The notes under the pieces were generated by a model. The model saw only the letters and a list, made by a program, of their open reading frames with translations. It was not told the origin of the DNA and made no database searches. From Paraburkholderia sartisoli (lineage in GTDB: Bacteria; Pseudomonadota; Gammaproteobacteria; Burkholderiales; Burkholderiaceae), in contig NZ_FNRQ01000002.1 of the NCBI RefSeq assembly GCF_900107685.1, forward strand, positions 310,001 through 374,000: a DNA stretch of 64,000 nt, in the 5' to 3' direction. How positions within the stretch are numbered: the first letter of the stretch is position 1; each line of letters begins with the position of its first letter. This document shows positions 42,107-51,066 of the stretch, in pieces. The translations under genes and the position numbers were made by a program.

Positions 42107-43531
42107 ATGGGCAGAGAATTTTGCGAGCTAACCGCGCGGGAACTGCACGCGCTGTATGAGGCCGGAACGGCCTCGCCGGTCGAGGTCATGGAAGCCGTAC
42201 TCCACCGCGTTACGCAGCTCGACCCGGCCGTGAATGCCTTCTGCCAGATTGCTGCGGATTCACTCGATATGGCCCGCGCGTCCGAAACACGATGGCAGCA
42301 CAACAGTGCGCTCGGCCCCCTGGACGGTGTGCCCATCAGCATCAAGGACAATGTTGCCGTGTCAGGCCTTGCCACGCGATACGGCTCGCGCGTCACTGAC
42401 GACCAGCCAGCGCCGCACGACAGCCCGTGCGTGGCGAGGCTTCGCGAGTCGGGGGCGATCTGCTTTGCCAAGACGACCCTGCCCGATTTCGCCCACAAGA
42501 TCGTCACCGACAGCCCGCTCACAGGCGTCACGCGCAATCCGTGGAATCCGGAATGCACGCCTGGTGGCAGCAGTGGCGGCGCCGCGGCCGCAGTCTCGCT
42601 TGGCATGGCGCCCGTTGCAATCGGCACAGACGGCGGCGGTTCCATCCGGATCCCTGCTGCCTTCACCGGCACATTCGGCTTCAAGCCCAGCTTCGGTCGG
42701 GTCCCGCACGCTCCGCGCGGCCCGTTCGGACTGTTGAGCCACGTTGGTCCCATGACACGCTGCGTGGCAGATGCCGCCCGTATCCTGACCGTGATCAGCC
42801 GCCCGGACAGCCGCGACTGGTACGCGTTGCCGTTTGAAGCCAGCGACTACGAGCTCGGCCTCAAATGCCAGCCCGCCCGTGGCGGCATCCGTGTTGCCTG
42901 CAGCCCCACGCTGGGCCTTTCTGTCACACCCCAGGCCGACGTACGCGACGCTGTCATGCGGGCGGCCGGCGCACTCGGCGAGCTCGGCGCGCGGGTCCAG
43001 TCCGAGGATCCCCCGGGAGTTGAGCGCTGCAACCTGGTCCACGCAACCCTCTGGCCCGCGTGCTGCCGCCAGCTCACCGAGGACATGGCGGACGGTGGCG
43101 CCGCGCTCGATCCCTCGTTGCGGGCCTACGCCGACGCAGGCGCCGGGATATCGCGCCACGCGCTACTTGGCGCGCTGATTGAACGGGGCGACCTGGGCGC
43201 CGCAGTCAACGCCTTTTTTGAACGATACGATCTTGTGATATGCCCGGTCTACCCGCGTGTGGCCATGCGGCTCGCAGAAATCCCAGCCGGCGAAGAACTC
43301 TTCCCGTATTTCACCGCATGGTGTAACCAGCTCGGACTTCCCGCAGCAAGCCTCTACGCCGGCACGACTTCGGAGGGGCTGCCCATCGGCGTACAGATCG
43401 TCGGAGGCCGTCATGCGGATGCACTCGTTCTGTGGGCGAGCCACATACTCGAACTCGCGTTCGGGCGCGCCCCGCTGACCGAAATGACACGCACGCTTTC
43501 ATCCTCGCTGGCGGGCCGCGCCACGCCCTGA
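42107..43531 (+). CDS. Amidase signature-family hydrolase (second copy)
   Basis: The 474-aa enzyme is similar in build to the one at 35214. It has the catalytic Lys in DGVPISIKDNVAVSG (about residue 78), the cis-Ser motif TPGGSSGGAAAAVSLG and the Ser nucleophile in IGTDGGGSIRIPAAF, then FKPSFGRVPHAPRG. The C-terminus has NQLGLPAASLYAGTTSEGLPIGVQIVG. GGGAGGGG precedes the ATG at 42107. It has its own promoter and a convergent FadR-type neighbour. Confidence 0.93.
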   Translation: MGREFCELTARELHALYEAGTASPVEVMEAVLHRVTQLDPAVNAFCQIAADSLDMARASETRWQHNSALGPLDGVPISIKDNVAVSGLATRYGSRVTDDQPAPHDSPCVARLRESGAICFAKTTLPDFAHKIVTDSPLTGVTRNPWNPECTPGGSSGGAAAAVSLGMAPVAIGTDGGGSIRIPAAFTGTFGFKPSFGRVPHAPRGPFGLLSHVGPMTRCVADAARILTVISRPDSRDWYALPFEASDYELGLKCQPARGGIRVACSPTLGLSVTPQADVRDAVMRAAGALGELGARVQSEDPPGVERCNLVHATLWPACCRQLTEDMADGGAALDPSLRAYADAGAGISRHALLGALIERGDLGAAVNAFFERYDLVICPVYPRVAMRLAEIPAGEELFPYFTAWCNQLGLPAASLYAGTTSEGLPIGVQIVGGRHADALVLWASHILELAFGRAPLTEMTRTLSSSLAGRATP

Positions 43532-43553
43532 GACCTGCGCCTGCGGCGATTGG

Positions 43554-43571
43554 CCGGATCTGCGGATCCGG
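43554..43571. terminator. Hairpin between convergent amidase and FadR-type genes
   Basis: CCGGATC (43554-43560), loop TGCG and GATCCGG (43565-43571) make a 7-bp stem. No T-run follows, so a rho-independent role is uncertain. Confidence 0.35.
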
Positions 43572-43579
43572 GTACCGCA

Positions 43580-44416
43580 TCAGGGCGTTCTCTTTTTGCC
43601 CACGTGCAGGCCCAGATCAGAGTCCAGCACCAGCTTTTGCTTCAGTGCCGCATGCACCTTGCGTAACTGCCCCTCCGCCTCTTCCATGTGCGCCGCCATG
43701 AGCTGTTCGACCGCCGCGCTGTCGCGCCGCCTCGCGGCATCCAGAACTGCACGGTGAGCGGCCACGGTCTGCCGACCGAACGCCTGATAGTCCTTCTGCG
43801 TGACGTTGCCGGCCACGATCACCAGACTGTGAAGCATCTGGTTGATGATCTGGCACACGCAGCGAAGGAATGCGTTGGGATTGGCCGCCGCCAGCACATC
43901 ATGAAAGTGGATGTCCTCGTGGCGCTGGTCAAGCGCATGCGCCTGGCTTGCGACAAACGGCTCGCACACGTCAACACTACGTTCCAGCGCCTCGAGATCC
44001 GCGTCGCTCAGATGCTCCACCGCCCCCGCAGCGAGGAGCGGTTCAAGCACCCGGCGCACGGCGTAGATGTCCTCGAGACTGATGCGCTCGAAGAACAGAT
44101 AGTTCTGCAGTGCCTGGAACGCGCGCGCGAGCGGCACGCGCGTGATCGTCGCGCCCCCGTCCGGTCCCGTGCTCAGGCTCACAAGACCCTGCACCTCCAG
44201 CGCCTTGAGGGCCTCGCGCATCGAGCCCCGGCTGACCTTGAACAGCTCCTGAAGCTCGGCTTCCTTGCTCAACCGTACGCCGGGACGCACCTTGCCATCG
44301 GTAATCCAGCTCTTGATGAACTCGGCCACCTGATCCCCCCGCTTGGTCGTGCGGGGTCCCCGGTTGTCCGGCTGCAGCAACGGCTTTTTTCCTGTCGTCT
44401 GTTTTCGCCCTGCCAT
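43580..44416 (-). CDS. FadR-type GntR regulator with FCD domain
   Basis: The 278-aa protein has a basic N-terminus, then a winged HTH (residues 27-95: FIKSWITDGKVRPGVRLSKEAELQELFKVSRGSMREALKALEVQGLVSL). The FCD domain has the metal/ligand histidines in HEDIHFHDVLAAANPN (about 165-180), MLHSLVIVAGN and AAHRAVLDAARRRDSAAVEQLMAAHMEEA. FCD regulators sense carboxylic or amino acids. It is convergent with amidase 2 and divergent from the biosynthetic cluster, so it may control either. Confidence 0.92.
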   Translation of the reverse strand: MAGRKQTTGKKPLLQPDNRGPRTTKRGDQVAEFIKSWITDGKVRPGVRLSKEAELQELFKVSRGSMREALKALEVQGLVSLSTGPDGGATITRVPLARAFQALQNYLFFERISLEDIYAVRRVLEPLLAAGAVEHLSDADLEALERSVDVCEPFVASQAHALDQRHEDIHFHDVLAAANPNAFLRCVCQIINQMLHSLVIVAGNVTQKDYQAFGRQTVAAHRAVLDAARRRDSAAVEQLMAAHMEEAEGQLRKVHAALKQKLVLDSDLGLHVGKKRTP

Positions 44417-44471
44417 ACGTCACACCCGTAGTTGGCCATTCGTTGTCGGATACACACGCCATTATCAGTCA

Positions 44472-44567
44472 TTCACAGGCCGCGTCACCGCAGTGATATT
44501 CACCGGACGCTGGCCGGCACCCTCCCAATGTTCGGGGGTGGCGACGCCACGTCCGACGACCTAACCT
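44472..44567 (+). promoter_or_regulatory. Promoter region of the biosynthetic operon with a dyad
   Basis: One candidate promoter is TTCACA (44472-44477) and GATATT (44495-44500), 17 bp apart. Downstream is an imperfect dyad whose halves start ACCC and end GGGT (44519-44540). It matches the site at 55971-55992 before luxI at 15 of 22 positions. A TAACCT (44562-44567) lies the same distance after it as TAGCTT does after the luxI copy. This suggests a LuxR-bound activator site, by inference. Confidence 0.4.
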
Positions 44568-44658
44568 CAAGACGAAACGGCACGCGCGCCGCAGCCCGGC
44601 GATTGCAATCGCGTGCCGCACCCTGGCGCACGTGCGCCGCTTTCTGGGGGAGCCCGGC

Positions 44659-45888
44659 ATGACGCGACCTGCACACACGTCGCAACATACTCATGCGATT
44701 GAGCACATCAGTGCCGCTCTCGCAGATCGCGGACTCGATCTCGAACAGCTCGCGAAGAACATGCGCGCCCGCAGTCGCGACGCGGACACGACTGGCCAGA
44801 TATCCGGTCCACCCTGGCGTCCGGATGACGTGCAGGCACTGAACATGAATCTCTTGCCAACCCGGCATGGCGGCTGTCCGGCCCTGCAGCCCCTCGTCGC
44901 GCAAGCCACGTTGATGGCGTATCTCGGGGAGGCGGACGCAAGCCTCGCGCTTGCATTACCCGGTCCGGGCCTCGCGATGCCGCCCATCGTCGCACTCGCC
45001 TCTGCAGAACAGCAGGTGCAGTTCTTCCGCCAGTTCCAGTCCGGCACGCCACGCTGGGGCGCGTTCGCCATCACGGAGCCCGACTGCGGCTCCGACGCAA
45101 CCGCCATGCGTAGCAGCGCGAGAAAAACTGACCGTGGATGGGTACTGAACGGTACGAAGTGCTTCATCACGAACGGCGCACGCGCCGACCATGTTGTCAC
45201 GTTTGCGAGCGTCAACCGGCGGCTCGGCCGCTACGGTATCCGCGCGTTCCTGGTCGAGCGCGACACACCGGGATTTTCGGTCGCGCGCATCGAGCGGATG
45301 TCGGGCTTGCGCGCCAGCCAGCTCGCCGTGCTCTCGTACACCGACTGCGAAGTGCCCGATGGCGCGCTGCTCGCGCGCGGCGACGAAAAGCCGCTCGACG
45401 ATGCCTTCTCGGGCGCGCAGCGATCCTGGGACTATTTCAGGCCACTGCTCTCCGCTGTCATGGTCGGCACCTGCCGGCGCGTACGCGATGACCTCGCCAA
45501 CTGGTTCGATGCGGGTGGCAAACCTGCAGACAATCGGCAACGCGTGGCCAGCGTGGAAGCGTGCCTGCTCGACCTTGACCGCCAGATCACGGCGGCATGG
45601 CTGCTCTGCCACTGTACGGCCTGGAAGGCCGACCGGGGACTCACAACATCGATGGACTCATCGATGACCAAGGCTTTTGCCTCGCGCATGGCCGCAAGGG
45701 TGACACGCGCTGCACTTGAGCTCGCCGGCATTGACGGCATCGCCGCCTGTCCTTCACTCGAACAGGGCTACAGGGACGCCAAGGCGTTCGACATCATGGA
45801 AGGCACCGGCGAGCTGCAGCGGCTCATGATCGCGCGGGCGGCGCAACGATCGACGTCGCTTCCATGGGACATCGCGCAGCCCGCGTAG
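44659..45888 (+). CDS. Acyl-CoA dehydrogenase-like flavoprotein (first of two)
   Basis: The 409-aa protein has the ACAD fold. The middle domain has AFAITEPDCGSDATAM (residues 133-148), WVLNGTKCFITNGARADHVV and FSVARIERMSGLRASQLAVLSYTDCEVP. The C-terminal helical domain ends in DAKAFDIMEGTGELQRLMIAR. In ACADs this region carries the FAD-phosphate contacts and the catalytic base. The enzymes desaturate acyl thioesters. GGGGAG precedes the ATG at 44659; a GTG at 44632 gives a poor start. It is the first gene of the operon. Confidence 0.92.
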   Translation: MTRPAHTSQHTHAIEHISAALADRGLDLEQLAKNMRARSRDADTTGQISGPPWRPDDVQALNMNLLPTRHGGCPALQPLVAQATLMAYLGEADASLALALPGPGLAMPPIVALASAEQQVQFFRQFQSGTPRWGAFAITEPDCGSDATAMRSSARKTDRGWVLNGTKCFITNGARADHVVTFASVNRRLGRYGIRAFLVERDTPGFSVARIERMSGLRASQLAVLSYTDCEVPDGALLARGDEKPLDDAFSGAQRSWDYFRPLLSAVMVGTCRRVRDDLANWFDAGGKPADNRQRVASVEACLLDLDRQITAAWLLCHCTAWKADRGLTTSMDSSMTKAFASRMAARVTRAALELAGIDGIAACPSLEQGYRDAKAFDIMEGTGELQRLMIARAAQRSTSLPWDIAQPA

Positions 45889-45945
45889 CGACTGCAACGC
45901 CGCGCCTGGCACCCAACACCCATAGACCCCACCAGGAGACACCCC

Positions 45946-46224
45946 ATGACGCATATCCCCTCCGGACCCACGCGCGACGATATCGCCGCCACCGTCAAGG
46001 CATGCCTGCTGTCGGCCGTTGGCAGCACCATGGGTACGGATCTGATCGTGGAAGACACGAACCTGTTCGACGCGGGAATCGATTCGATGAACATGACGGA
46101 TCTACTGCTGCAGCTCGAGCAGCGCTTCGGTTTCACGCTCGCACCCGAGGATCTGTCCTCCGATCTCTTCCTGCGTTTCGGCAATCTGCTCTCATTCGTG
46201 GAGTCCCATGTACGCCGCGACTGA
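45946..46224 (+). CDS. Acyl carrier protein
   Basis: The 92-aa protein has the ACP signature FDAGIDSMNMTDLLLQLEQRFG. Ser47 is the phosphopantetheine attachment site, in the normal D-S-M setting. The acidic helices and length match discrete carrier proteins. It stands between a dehydrogenase and a KAS-III-like pair and overlaps the next gene by 17 bp. It is the likely platform on which the ligase product is processed. Confidence 0.93.
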   Translation: MTHIPSGPTRDDIAATVKACLLSAVGSTMGTDLIVEDTNLFDAGIDSMNMTDLLLQLEQRFGFTLAPEDLSSDLFLRFGNLLSFVESHVRRD

Positions 46225-47254
46225 GCCCGCTCGCGCCGGGATCTGCATCGCAGCCACAGCGCGGTACGTCCCCTCGTTGCGCGTGCAACCGGAAGCTCCA
46301 ATAGCGACGACTGTGGCGACGACTGTGACCACGCCGGCATCCATGCGGGAAACCGTCATGCAATCGGTCTACGCCGACACTTTGCGGTGGCGGCGCGAGG
46401 CCACCGCATCCCATATCGTGGATCATTCATCCCGGCCGATGCACCCCGCAATGCCAGCGTACGTCGCCAGCGAGTCACGCCTCATCCTCTCGGAGATGGC
46501 CTTAACTGTTGCCAGGAAAGCTGTCCGGCGGTGTCCCTGGAAAGATAACCGCGCGCCTGACCAGATCATCGTATGCGCGACCAGTTTCGAGCATGACCTC
46601 GCACTCTCGTGCGCGGGTCGCCTCAACAGCGAACTGGGATCGGCGGGCGTGCCATTTGCCATCGGACAGCTTCAGGGCGTGTCCTTTTTTCTTGCACTCC
46701 AGATTGCGGGCGACATGATGGCCCACGACGATAGCATGCACGCGGTCCTGGTCGTCGGTGCCGAACGCTGGCGACCGCCCTTCCCACGCCTGGCCGGTTC
46801 GCTGGGCGCATTGGGTGACGGTGCGGCCGCCGCACTGATCGGGCGTCGCACCGGTGCCGGATGGTATGTGTGCAGCGTGACGGTACGCACGCCTCCCTCC
46901 TGCGCTTCAATCGCGCCGGACGATATCCGCGTCGACGAAACGGTCCTGGCCGACGCTATCGAGGAGGCGTGCATTGAGGCGGGATTGAAACCGTCCGCAG
47001 TTGACTGGATAGTACCCGCGCGCATCAACACGACACTGGCGCGCGAAGTCTGCGCGCGGGCCGGACTGCCAGTCGACCGGGTGTGGTATCCGGACCCGGA
47101 CGACATCGGGTACCTGTGCGCCGCAGACACGCCCGCACAGCTCGACACCCTGCTGCAGTCAGTTACCTCATCCGATGGACAGCACATTCTGCTGTGGTCC
47201 GCTGGCTTCCAGGGTCAAGTCGCGTGCGCCATCCTCGAGTTCCGCAGGAGCTAG
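46208..47254 (+). CDS. KAS-III-like protein lacking the catalytic Cys (PqsB-like), first pair
   Basis: The 348-aa protein has the thiolase fold of ketoacyl-ACP synthase III: VCATSFEHDLALSCAGRLN, FAIGQLQGVSFFLALQIA, HAVLVVGAERW and LGDGAAAALI. At the catalytic Cys position there is Gly157 (QLQGVSF), and the usual His-Gln-Ala-Asn motif reads ARIN. It therefore cannot carry an acyl group itself. In PqsBC the equivalent PqsB subunit is inactive but needed to form the heterodimer. GGAG lies before the ATG at 46208. Confidence 0.85.
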   Translation: MYAATEPARAGICIAATARYVPSLRVQPEAPIATTVATTVTTPASMRETVMQSVYADTLRWRREATASHIVDHSSRPMHPAMPAYVASESRLILSEMALTVARKAVRRCPWKDNRAPDQIIVCATSFEHDLALSCAGRLNSELGSAGVPFAIGQLQGVSFFLALQIAGDMMAHDDSMHAVLVVGAERWRPPFPRLAGSLGALGDGAAAALIGRRTGAGWYVCSVTVRTPPSCASIAPDDIRVDETVLADAIEEACIEAGLKPSAVDWIVPARINTTLAREVCARAGLPVDRVWYPDPDDIGYLCAADTPAQLDTLLQSVTSSDGQHILLWSAGFQGQVACAILEFRRS

Positions 47255-47256
47255 CG

Positions 47257-48204
47257 ATGCTTACGCCTTGCGCTGACTCGACGCTCTCACTCTCCGGTAT
47301 CGCATTCAGCCTTCCGCACAGGACGGTCGATGCGAGCACCTGGGCCAGTCGCTGCGGATTTCCCGGGGCACGCGCCAGTGCGCTGCTGCGCAACGGCGTA
47401 ACGCAGTTCCACGACGCTGGCGCGCAGTCGCCCGTCACTTTCGCGTGCGAAGCGGTTTCCGCCCTGCTCGAAGAGACGGGCACGGCGCCCTCGAGCATCG
47501 ACGCGCTGGTGTACACCCACACGATCCAGACGAGCGTTGTTGCGCCGCCGTCTGGTACCGCCGCATTCATCCAGTCGCGCATGGGACTGAACCACGCACT
47601 GGCATTTTCGGTAATGCAGCAGAACTGCGTCTCGCCGATGGCCGCCATTTACGTGCTGCGCAGATTCACCGCCGGCCGGCGTCCCATCAGGCGCGCGATT
47701 GTCGTGTGCGCTGACGTGATCGGTTCGGGCTGCGATCACCTGCGCGCGATCCAGGATCTCGCCCTGCACAGCGACGGAGCGTGCGCGATCCTGGTGGAGC
47801 GTGGCAGCAGGCACAATCGCATCGCGGGGCTGCATCTGTACACCGACAGTCGCTACTTTCGCGGCACGGATGATGACCTGCAGCCCGTACCCGATGACCG
47901 GTACTACTGGTCGGCATTCACCACCATGCGTACCGCACTCGCGCAGGCGGGTATCACGGGTAGTGAACTCACGCATGTCCTGCCCCACCACGTCAACCTT
48001 CCGGGCTGGTCACGCCTCGTGGCCATGCTTGCCGTGCCACAGGAGCGGCTCTTCATCTCGAATTTCGGACGCCTCGGCCACGTGTTTGGCGCCGACCCGT
48101 TCATCAACTTCCACACCTGCCCACGCAGGCAACCGGGCACCTGGTCCCTGCTGTTCGCGAGCGGACTCGCGGGCTGCTTCGGCGCCATGGTGATTCGCCA
48201 CTGA
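47257..48204 (+). CDS. KAS-III-like condensing enzyme (PqsC-like), first pair
   Basis: The 315-aa partner keeps Cys124 (VMQQNCVSPMAA) and His244 (VLPHHVNLPGW). The third residue, Asn in normal KAS-III (GNTSAA), is His275 here (GRLGHVFGAD). PqsC likewise uses a Cys-His dyad without Asn. It probably accepts an acyl group from a CoA or ACP and condenses it with a second substrate. AGGAG precedes the ATG, three bases after the PqsB-like stop. Confidence 0.87.
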   Translation: MLTPCADSTLSLSGIAFSLPHRTVDASTWASRCGFPGARASALLRNGVTQFHDAGAQSPVTFACEAVSALLEETGTAPSSIDALVYTHTIQTSVVAPPSGTAAFIQSRMGLNHALAFSVMQQNCVSPMAAIYVLRRFTAGRRPIRRAIVVCADVIGSGCDHLRAIQDLALHSDGACAILVERGSRHNRIAGLHLYTDSRYFRGTDDDLQPVPDDRYYWSAFTTMRTALAQAGITGSELTHVLPHHVNLPGWSRLVAMLAVPQERLFISNFGRLGHVFGADPFINFHTCPRRQPGTWSLLFASGLAGCFGAMVIRH

Positions 48205-48229
48205 TGCTGACCTTCGTCCCCGTCCAGCC

Positions 48230-49837
48230 ATGAGAAACCTCATCGACCTCGTCCAGTCGGCAACGCACCGCACACCGGATGCCGAGGCGCTCGTCTCGGG
48301 TGAGGTGCGCCTCACCTACCGCGAACTGATGCAACGCGGCCATGCGTTCGGCCAGGCATTGGCGGCGCTCGGCATCGCGCCGGGCGCGCGCGTCGCGATC
48401 TTTCTCGACAAGCGCGTCGAGACCGTCGTCTCGATGCTCGGCGCCACGGCCGCAGGCTGTGTGTTCGTCCCGGTCAATCCGCTCCTCAAGCCAGTCCAGG
48501 TGACTCACGTGCTTCGTGACAGCGATGCCCGATGCCTCGTGACCACCGCGTTGCGCGCCCGCAGCCTCGCTTCGGGAGGCATTGCGTCAGTATCCGATGT
48601 GATCATCGCGGATGATCCCGGGCAGCTATTCCCCGGACCCGGGACTACTGTCAAGGTTCACCGCTGGCCGGGCCCTGACGGCGTCAGCCCCGACGATACC
48701 CCGATCCCAGCGCCACCCACACCTTGCGTTGACACCGACCTTGCCGCCCTTCTCTATACGTCCGGTTCGACCGGCCTGCCCAAGGGGGTGATGCTCAGTC
48801 ATCGAAACCTGCTTGAAGGCGCCTGGAGCGTAGCCGAGTATCTGCGGCACGATCCGTCCGACCGCATCCTGGCCGTCCTGCCCCTGAGCTTCGATGCGGG
48901 CCTGAGCCAGCTGACTTCGGCCTGGTCCGCGGGCGCGACAGCGGTCCTTCTGAACTATCTGACCGCGCGCGATGCCGTCCTCGCGTGCGGGCGGGAACAC
49001 ATCACCGCCATCACCGGCGTGCCGCCGCTGTGGATGCAGCTCGCCGGCGCAGAATGGCCGGACGACGCACGCAACACACTACGCTACTTCGCGAACACCG
49101 GTGGGCGCCTTCCCGTGCCCGTGCTTCAGAAGCTCCGGTCCCTGTTTCCGCGTGCCACGCCCTTCCTGATGTATGGGCTTACCGAGGCGTTCCGTTCCAC
49201 GTTTCTCGATCCAGCACAGGTTGACCGGCGGCCCGACTCGATCGGCAAGGCCGTGCCCAATGCCCGGGTGCTGGTCGTCCGGCCAGACGGCTCGCCGTGC
49301 GCGCCCGACGAAACCGGCGAACTGGTACACGTTGGCGCATGCGTCACGCTCGGCTACTGGAACGATGCCGCACGCACCGCGCAACGCTATCGCCCTTCAC
49401 CTGAAACCATGCCAGGCGGCGCACCCCGTGGCATGGCAGTCTGGTCCGGTGATCTCGTGCGGCACGACAGCGAGGGCTTTCTCTATTTCGTGGCCCGCAA
49501 CGACGCCCAGATCAAGCGTTCGGGCTACCGGATCAGCCCCGAGGAAATCGAGGAAATGGTTCATGCGAGCGGCCTCGTGAGGGAAGCGGTCGCCTTGGGG
49601 ATACCGGACGAAGCGCTCGGCGAAGCGGTCGCCCTGCTCGTCGTCATGGCGAGTGACGCCGCGAGCCTCGATGATCTGCGCGACTGGTGCGTGAAAAGCC
49701 TGCCGCGTTACATGGTCCCGCAGCACATCGTGGCCTGCGGGGAGATACCACGCAATCCCAACGGGAAGTTCGACAGGACGGCGCTGCGCACCGCGCTTGC
49801 CTCTCGCGCGCCCGGTTCAGGGGAGACAGCATCGTGA
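48230..49837 (+). CDS. AMP-forming acyl/aminoacyl ligase (ANL superfamily)
   Basis: The 535-aa enzyme has all core motifs. A3 is YTSGSTGLPKGVMLSHRNL (about residues 175-193). The substrate pocket region has FANTGGRLP and LMYGLTEAFRST. The A8 hinge has GYRISPEEIEEMVH, and the C-terminal A10 Lys is in NPNGKFDR. It activates a carboxylic acid with ATP and presumably loads it on the operon's ACP. The nearest functional parallels are amino-acid ligases paired with a carrier and a PLP decarboxylase. Its stop overlaps the next start (GTGA). Confidence 0.92.
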   Translation: MRNLIDLVQSATHRTPDAEALVSGEVRLTYRELMQRGHAFGQALAALGIAPGARVAIFLDKRVETVVSMLGATAAGCVFVPVNPLLKPVQVTHVLRDSDARCLVTTALRARSLASGGIASVSDVIIADDPGQLFPGPGTTVKVHRWPGPDGVSPDDTPIPAPPTPCVDTDLAALLYTSGSTGLPKGVMLSHRNLLEGAWSVAEYLRHDPSDRILAVLPLSFDAGLSQLTSAWSAGATAVLLNYLTARDAVLACGREHITAITGVPPLWMQLAGAEWPDDARNTLRYFANTGGRLPVPVLQKLRSLFPRATPFLMYGLTEAFRSTFLDPAQVDRRPDSIGKAVPNARVLVVRPDGSPCAPDETGELVHVGACVTLGYWNDAARTAQRYRPSPETMPGGAPRGMAVWSGDLVRHDSEGFLYFVARNDAQIKRSGYRISPEEIEEMVHASGLVREAVALGIPDEALGEAVALLVVMASDAASLDDLRDWCVKSLPRYMVPQHIVACGEIPRNPNGKFDRTALRTALASRAPGSGETAS

Positions 49838-51042
49838 GCCGTGCCTTCATTGCGCAAACCCCCGGTCTGCACTTCGGCGGCGCCGCAGTGCGCCAGCTGG
49901 CTCACCGCGCCGGGCGTACTCCGTTTTTCGCCTATGACCGCTCCGCGATCGACGCCCGCATCCGCAAGCTGCGCAGCCTGCTCCCTTCCGGCATGCACCT
50001 GCACTACTCGATCAAGGCGAACCCGATGCCAGCCGTAGTCGGCTATCTGGCCACACGGGTCGACGGCTTCGATGTCGCCTCCGCGCAGGAGATGGCCCTC
50101 GCACTTGACGCGGGAGCCGCCCCCACTGACATCGGTTTCGCCGGCCCCGGCAAGTCTCAGGACGACCTGCGGCGCGCCGTGGCCACCGGTGTCAACGTTC
50201 ACCTCGAATCGGAAACCCAGCTGCGGCTCGTCACCGCGCTCGGATGGGAACTCGGTGTGCAGCCAAACGTCGCCATCCGCGTCAATCCTGATTTCAGCGT
50301 TGGGCACAGCGGCATGCGCATGGGGGGCGGTGCGACACCATTCGGTGTCGATGTCGACCAGGTGCCGGCACTGCTGCGCGAACTCGAAGCGCGTGAAGTC
50401 GCGCTCGCCGGCTTTCACGTCTTCTGGGGCTCACAGTGCCTGCATGCTCCAACTGTCATCCTGGCACAGCGCCAGAGCGTTGAACTCGTCGTGCGACTGG
50501 CAAGCGATCTGGCCGCGCCCCCCCGGTTCGTGAATCTCGGTGGCGGCTTTGGCATTCCGTATTTCGCGGGCGAAACCGCGCTCGACATCAACGCGGTCTG
50601 CGAGGCCATGCATGAATGGCTCCCCCGGCTCTACGAATGTCTTCCCGGCACAAAGGCAACCCTGGAACTCGGGCGCTACCTCGTCGGGGAAGCGGGCGTC
50701 TATGTGTGCCGCGTGATCGATCGAAAGCGCTCCGGTGGCAGGACGTTCGTCATCACTGATGGCGGACTTCATCACCACCTCGCCGCTTCAGGCAACTTTG
50801 GACAGGTCCTGCGGCGAAACTTTCCGGTCATCCTTGGGGACCGCCCCGACACTGCATCCAACGAACGCTGTCACGTCACCGGCTGCCTCTGTACGCCCCT
50901 CGACCGGCTCGCGGACGATGTGGACCTTCCCGAAGCCCACATCGGGGATTTCGTGGTGGTTGGGCAATCAGGCGCGTATGGCCGCTCTGCCAGTCCGCTA
51001 CATTTCCTCAGCCACCCCGAGCCCATCGAAATGCTCGTGTGA
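49834..51042 (+). CDS. Fold-III PLP-dependent decarboxylase (BtrK-like)
   Basis: The 402-aa enzyme belongs to the ornithine/diaminopimelate decarboxylase family. The PLP Lys is Lys61 (LHYSIKANP), with FVNLGGGFGIPY for the phosphate group, LELGRYLVGEAGVYVCRV, and a C-terminal CTPLDRLADDV Cys region. Its small size and GGGFGIPY/CTPLD pattern match BtrK-type enzymes that decarboxylate an amino acid held on a carrier protein, and the exosortase-associated decarboxylases. The GTG at 49834 overlaps the ligase stop. It probably works on the ACP made at 45946. Confidence 0.88.
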   Translation: MSRAFIAQTPGLHFGGAAVRQLAHRAGRTPFFAYDRSAIDARIRKLRSLLPSGMHLHYSIKANPMPAVVGYLATRVDGFDVASAQEMALALDAGAAPTDIGFAGPGKSQDDLRRAVATGVNVHLESETQLRLVTALGWELGVQPNVAIRVNPDFSVGHSGMRMGGGATPFGVDVDQVPALLRELEAREVALAGFHVFWGSQCLHAPTVILAQRQSVELVVRLASDLAAPPRFVNLGGGFGIPYFAGETALDINAVCEAMHEWLPRLYECLPGTKATLELGRYLVGEAGVYVCRVIDRKRSGGRTFVITDGGLHHHLAASGNFGQVLRRNFPVILGDRPDTASNERCHVTGCLCTPLDRLADDVDLPEAHIGDFVVVGQSGAYGRSASPLHFLSHPEPIEMLV

Positions 51043-51066
51043 CATCAGGTCAAACGGAGAAATATC

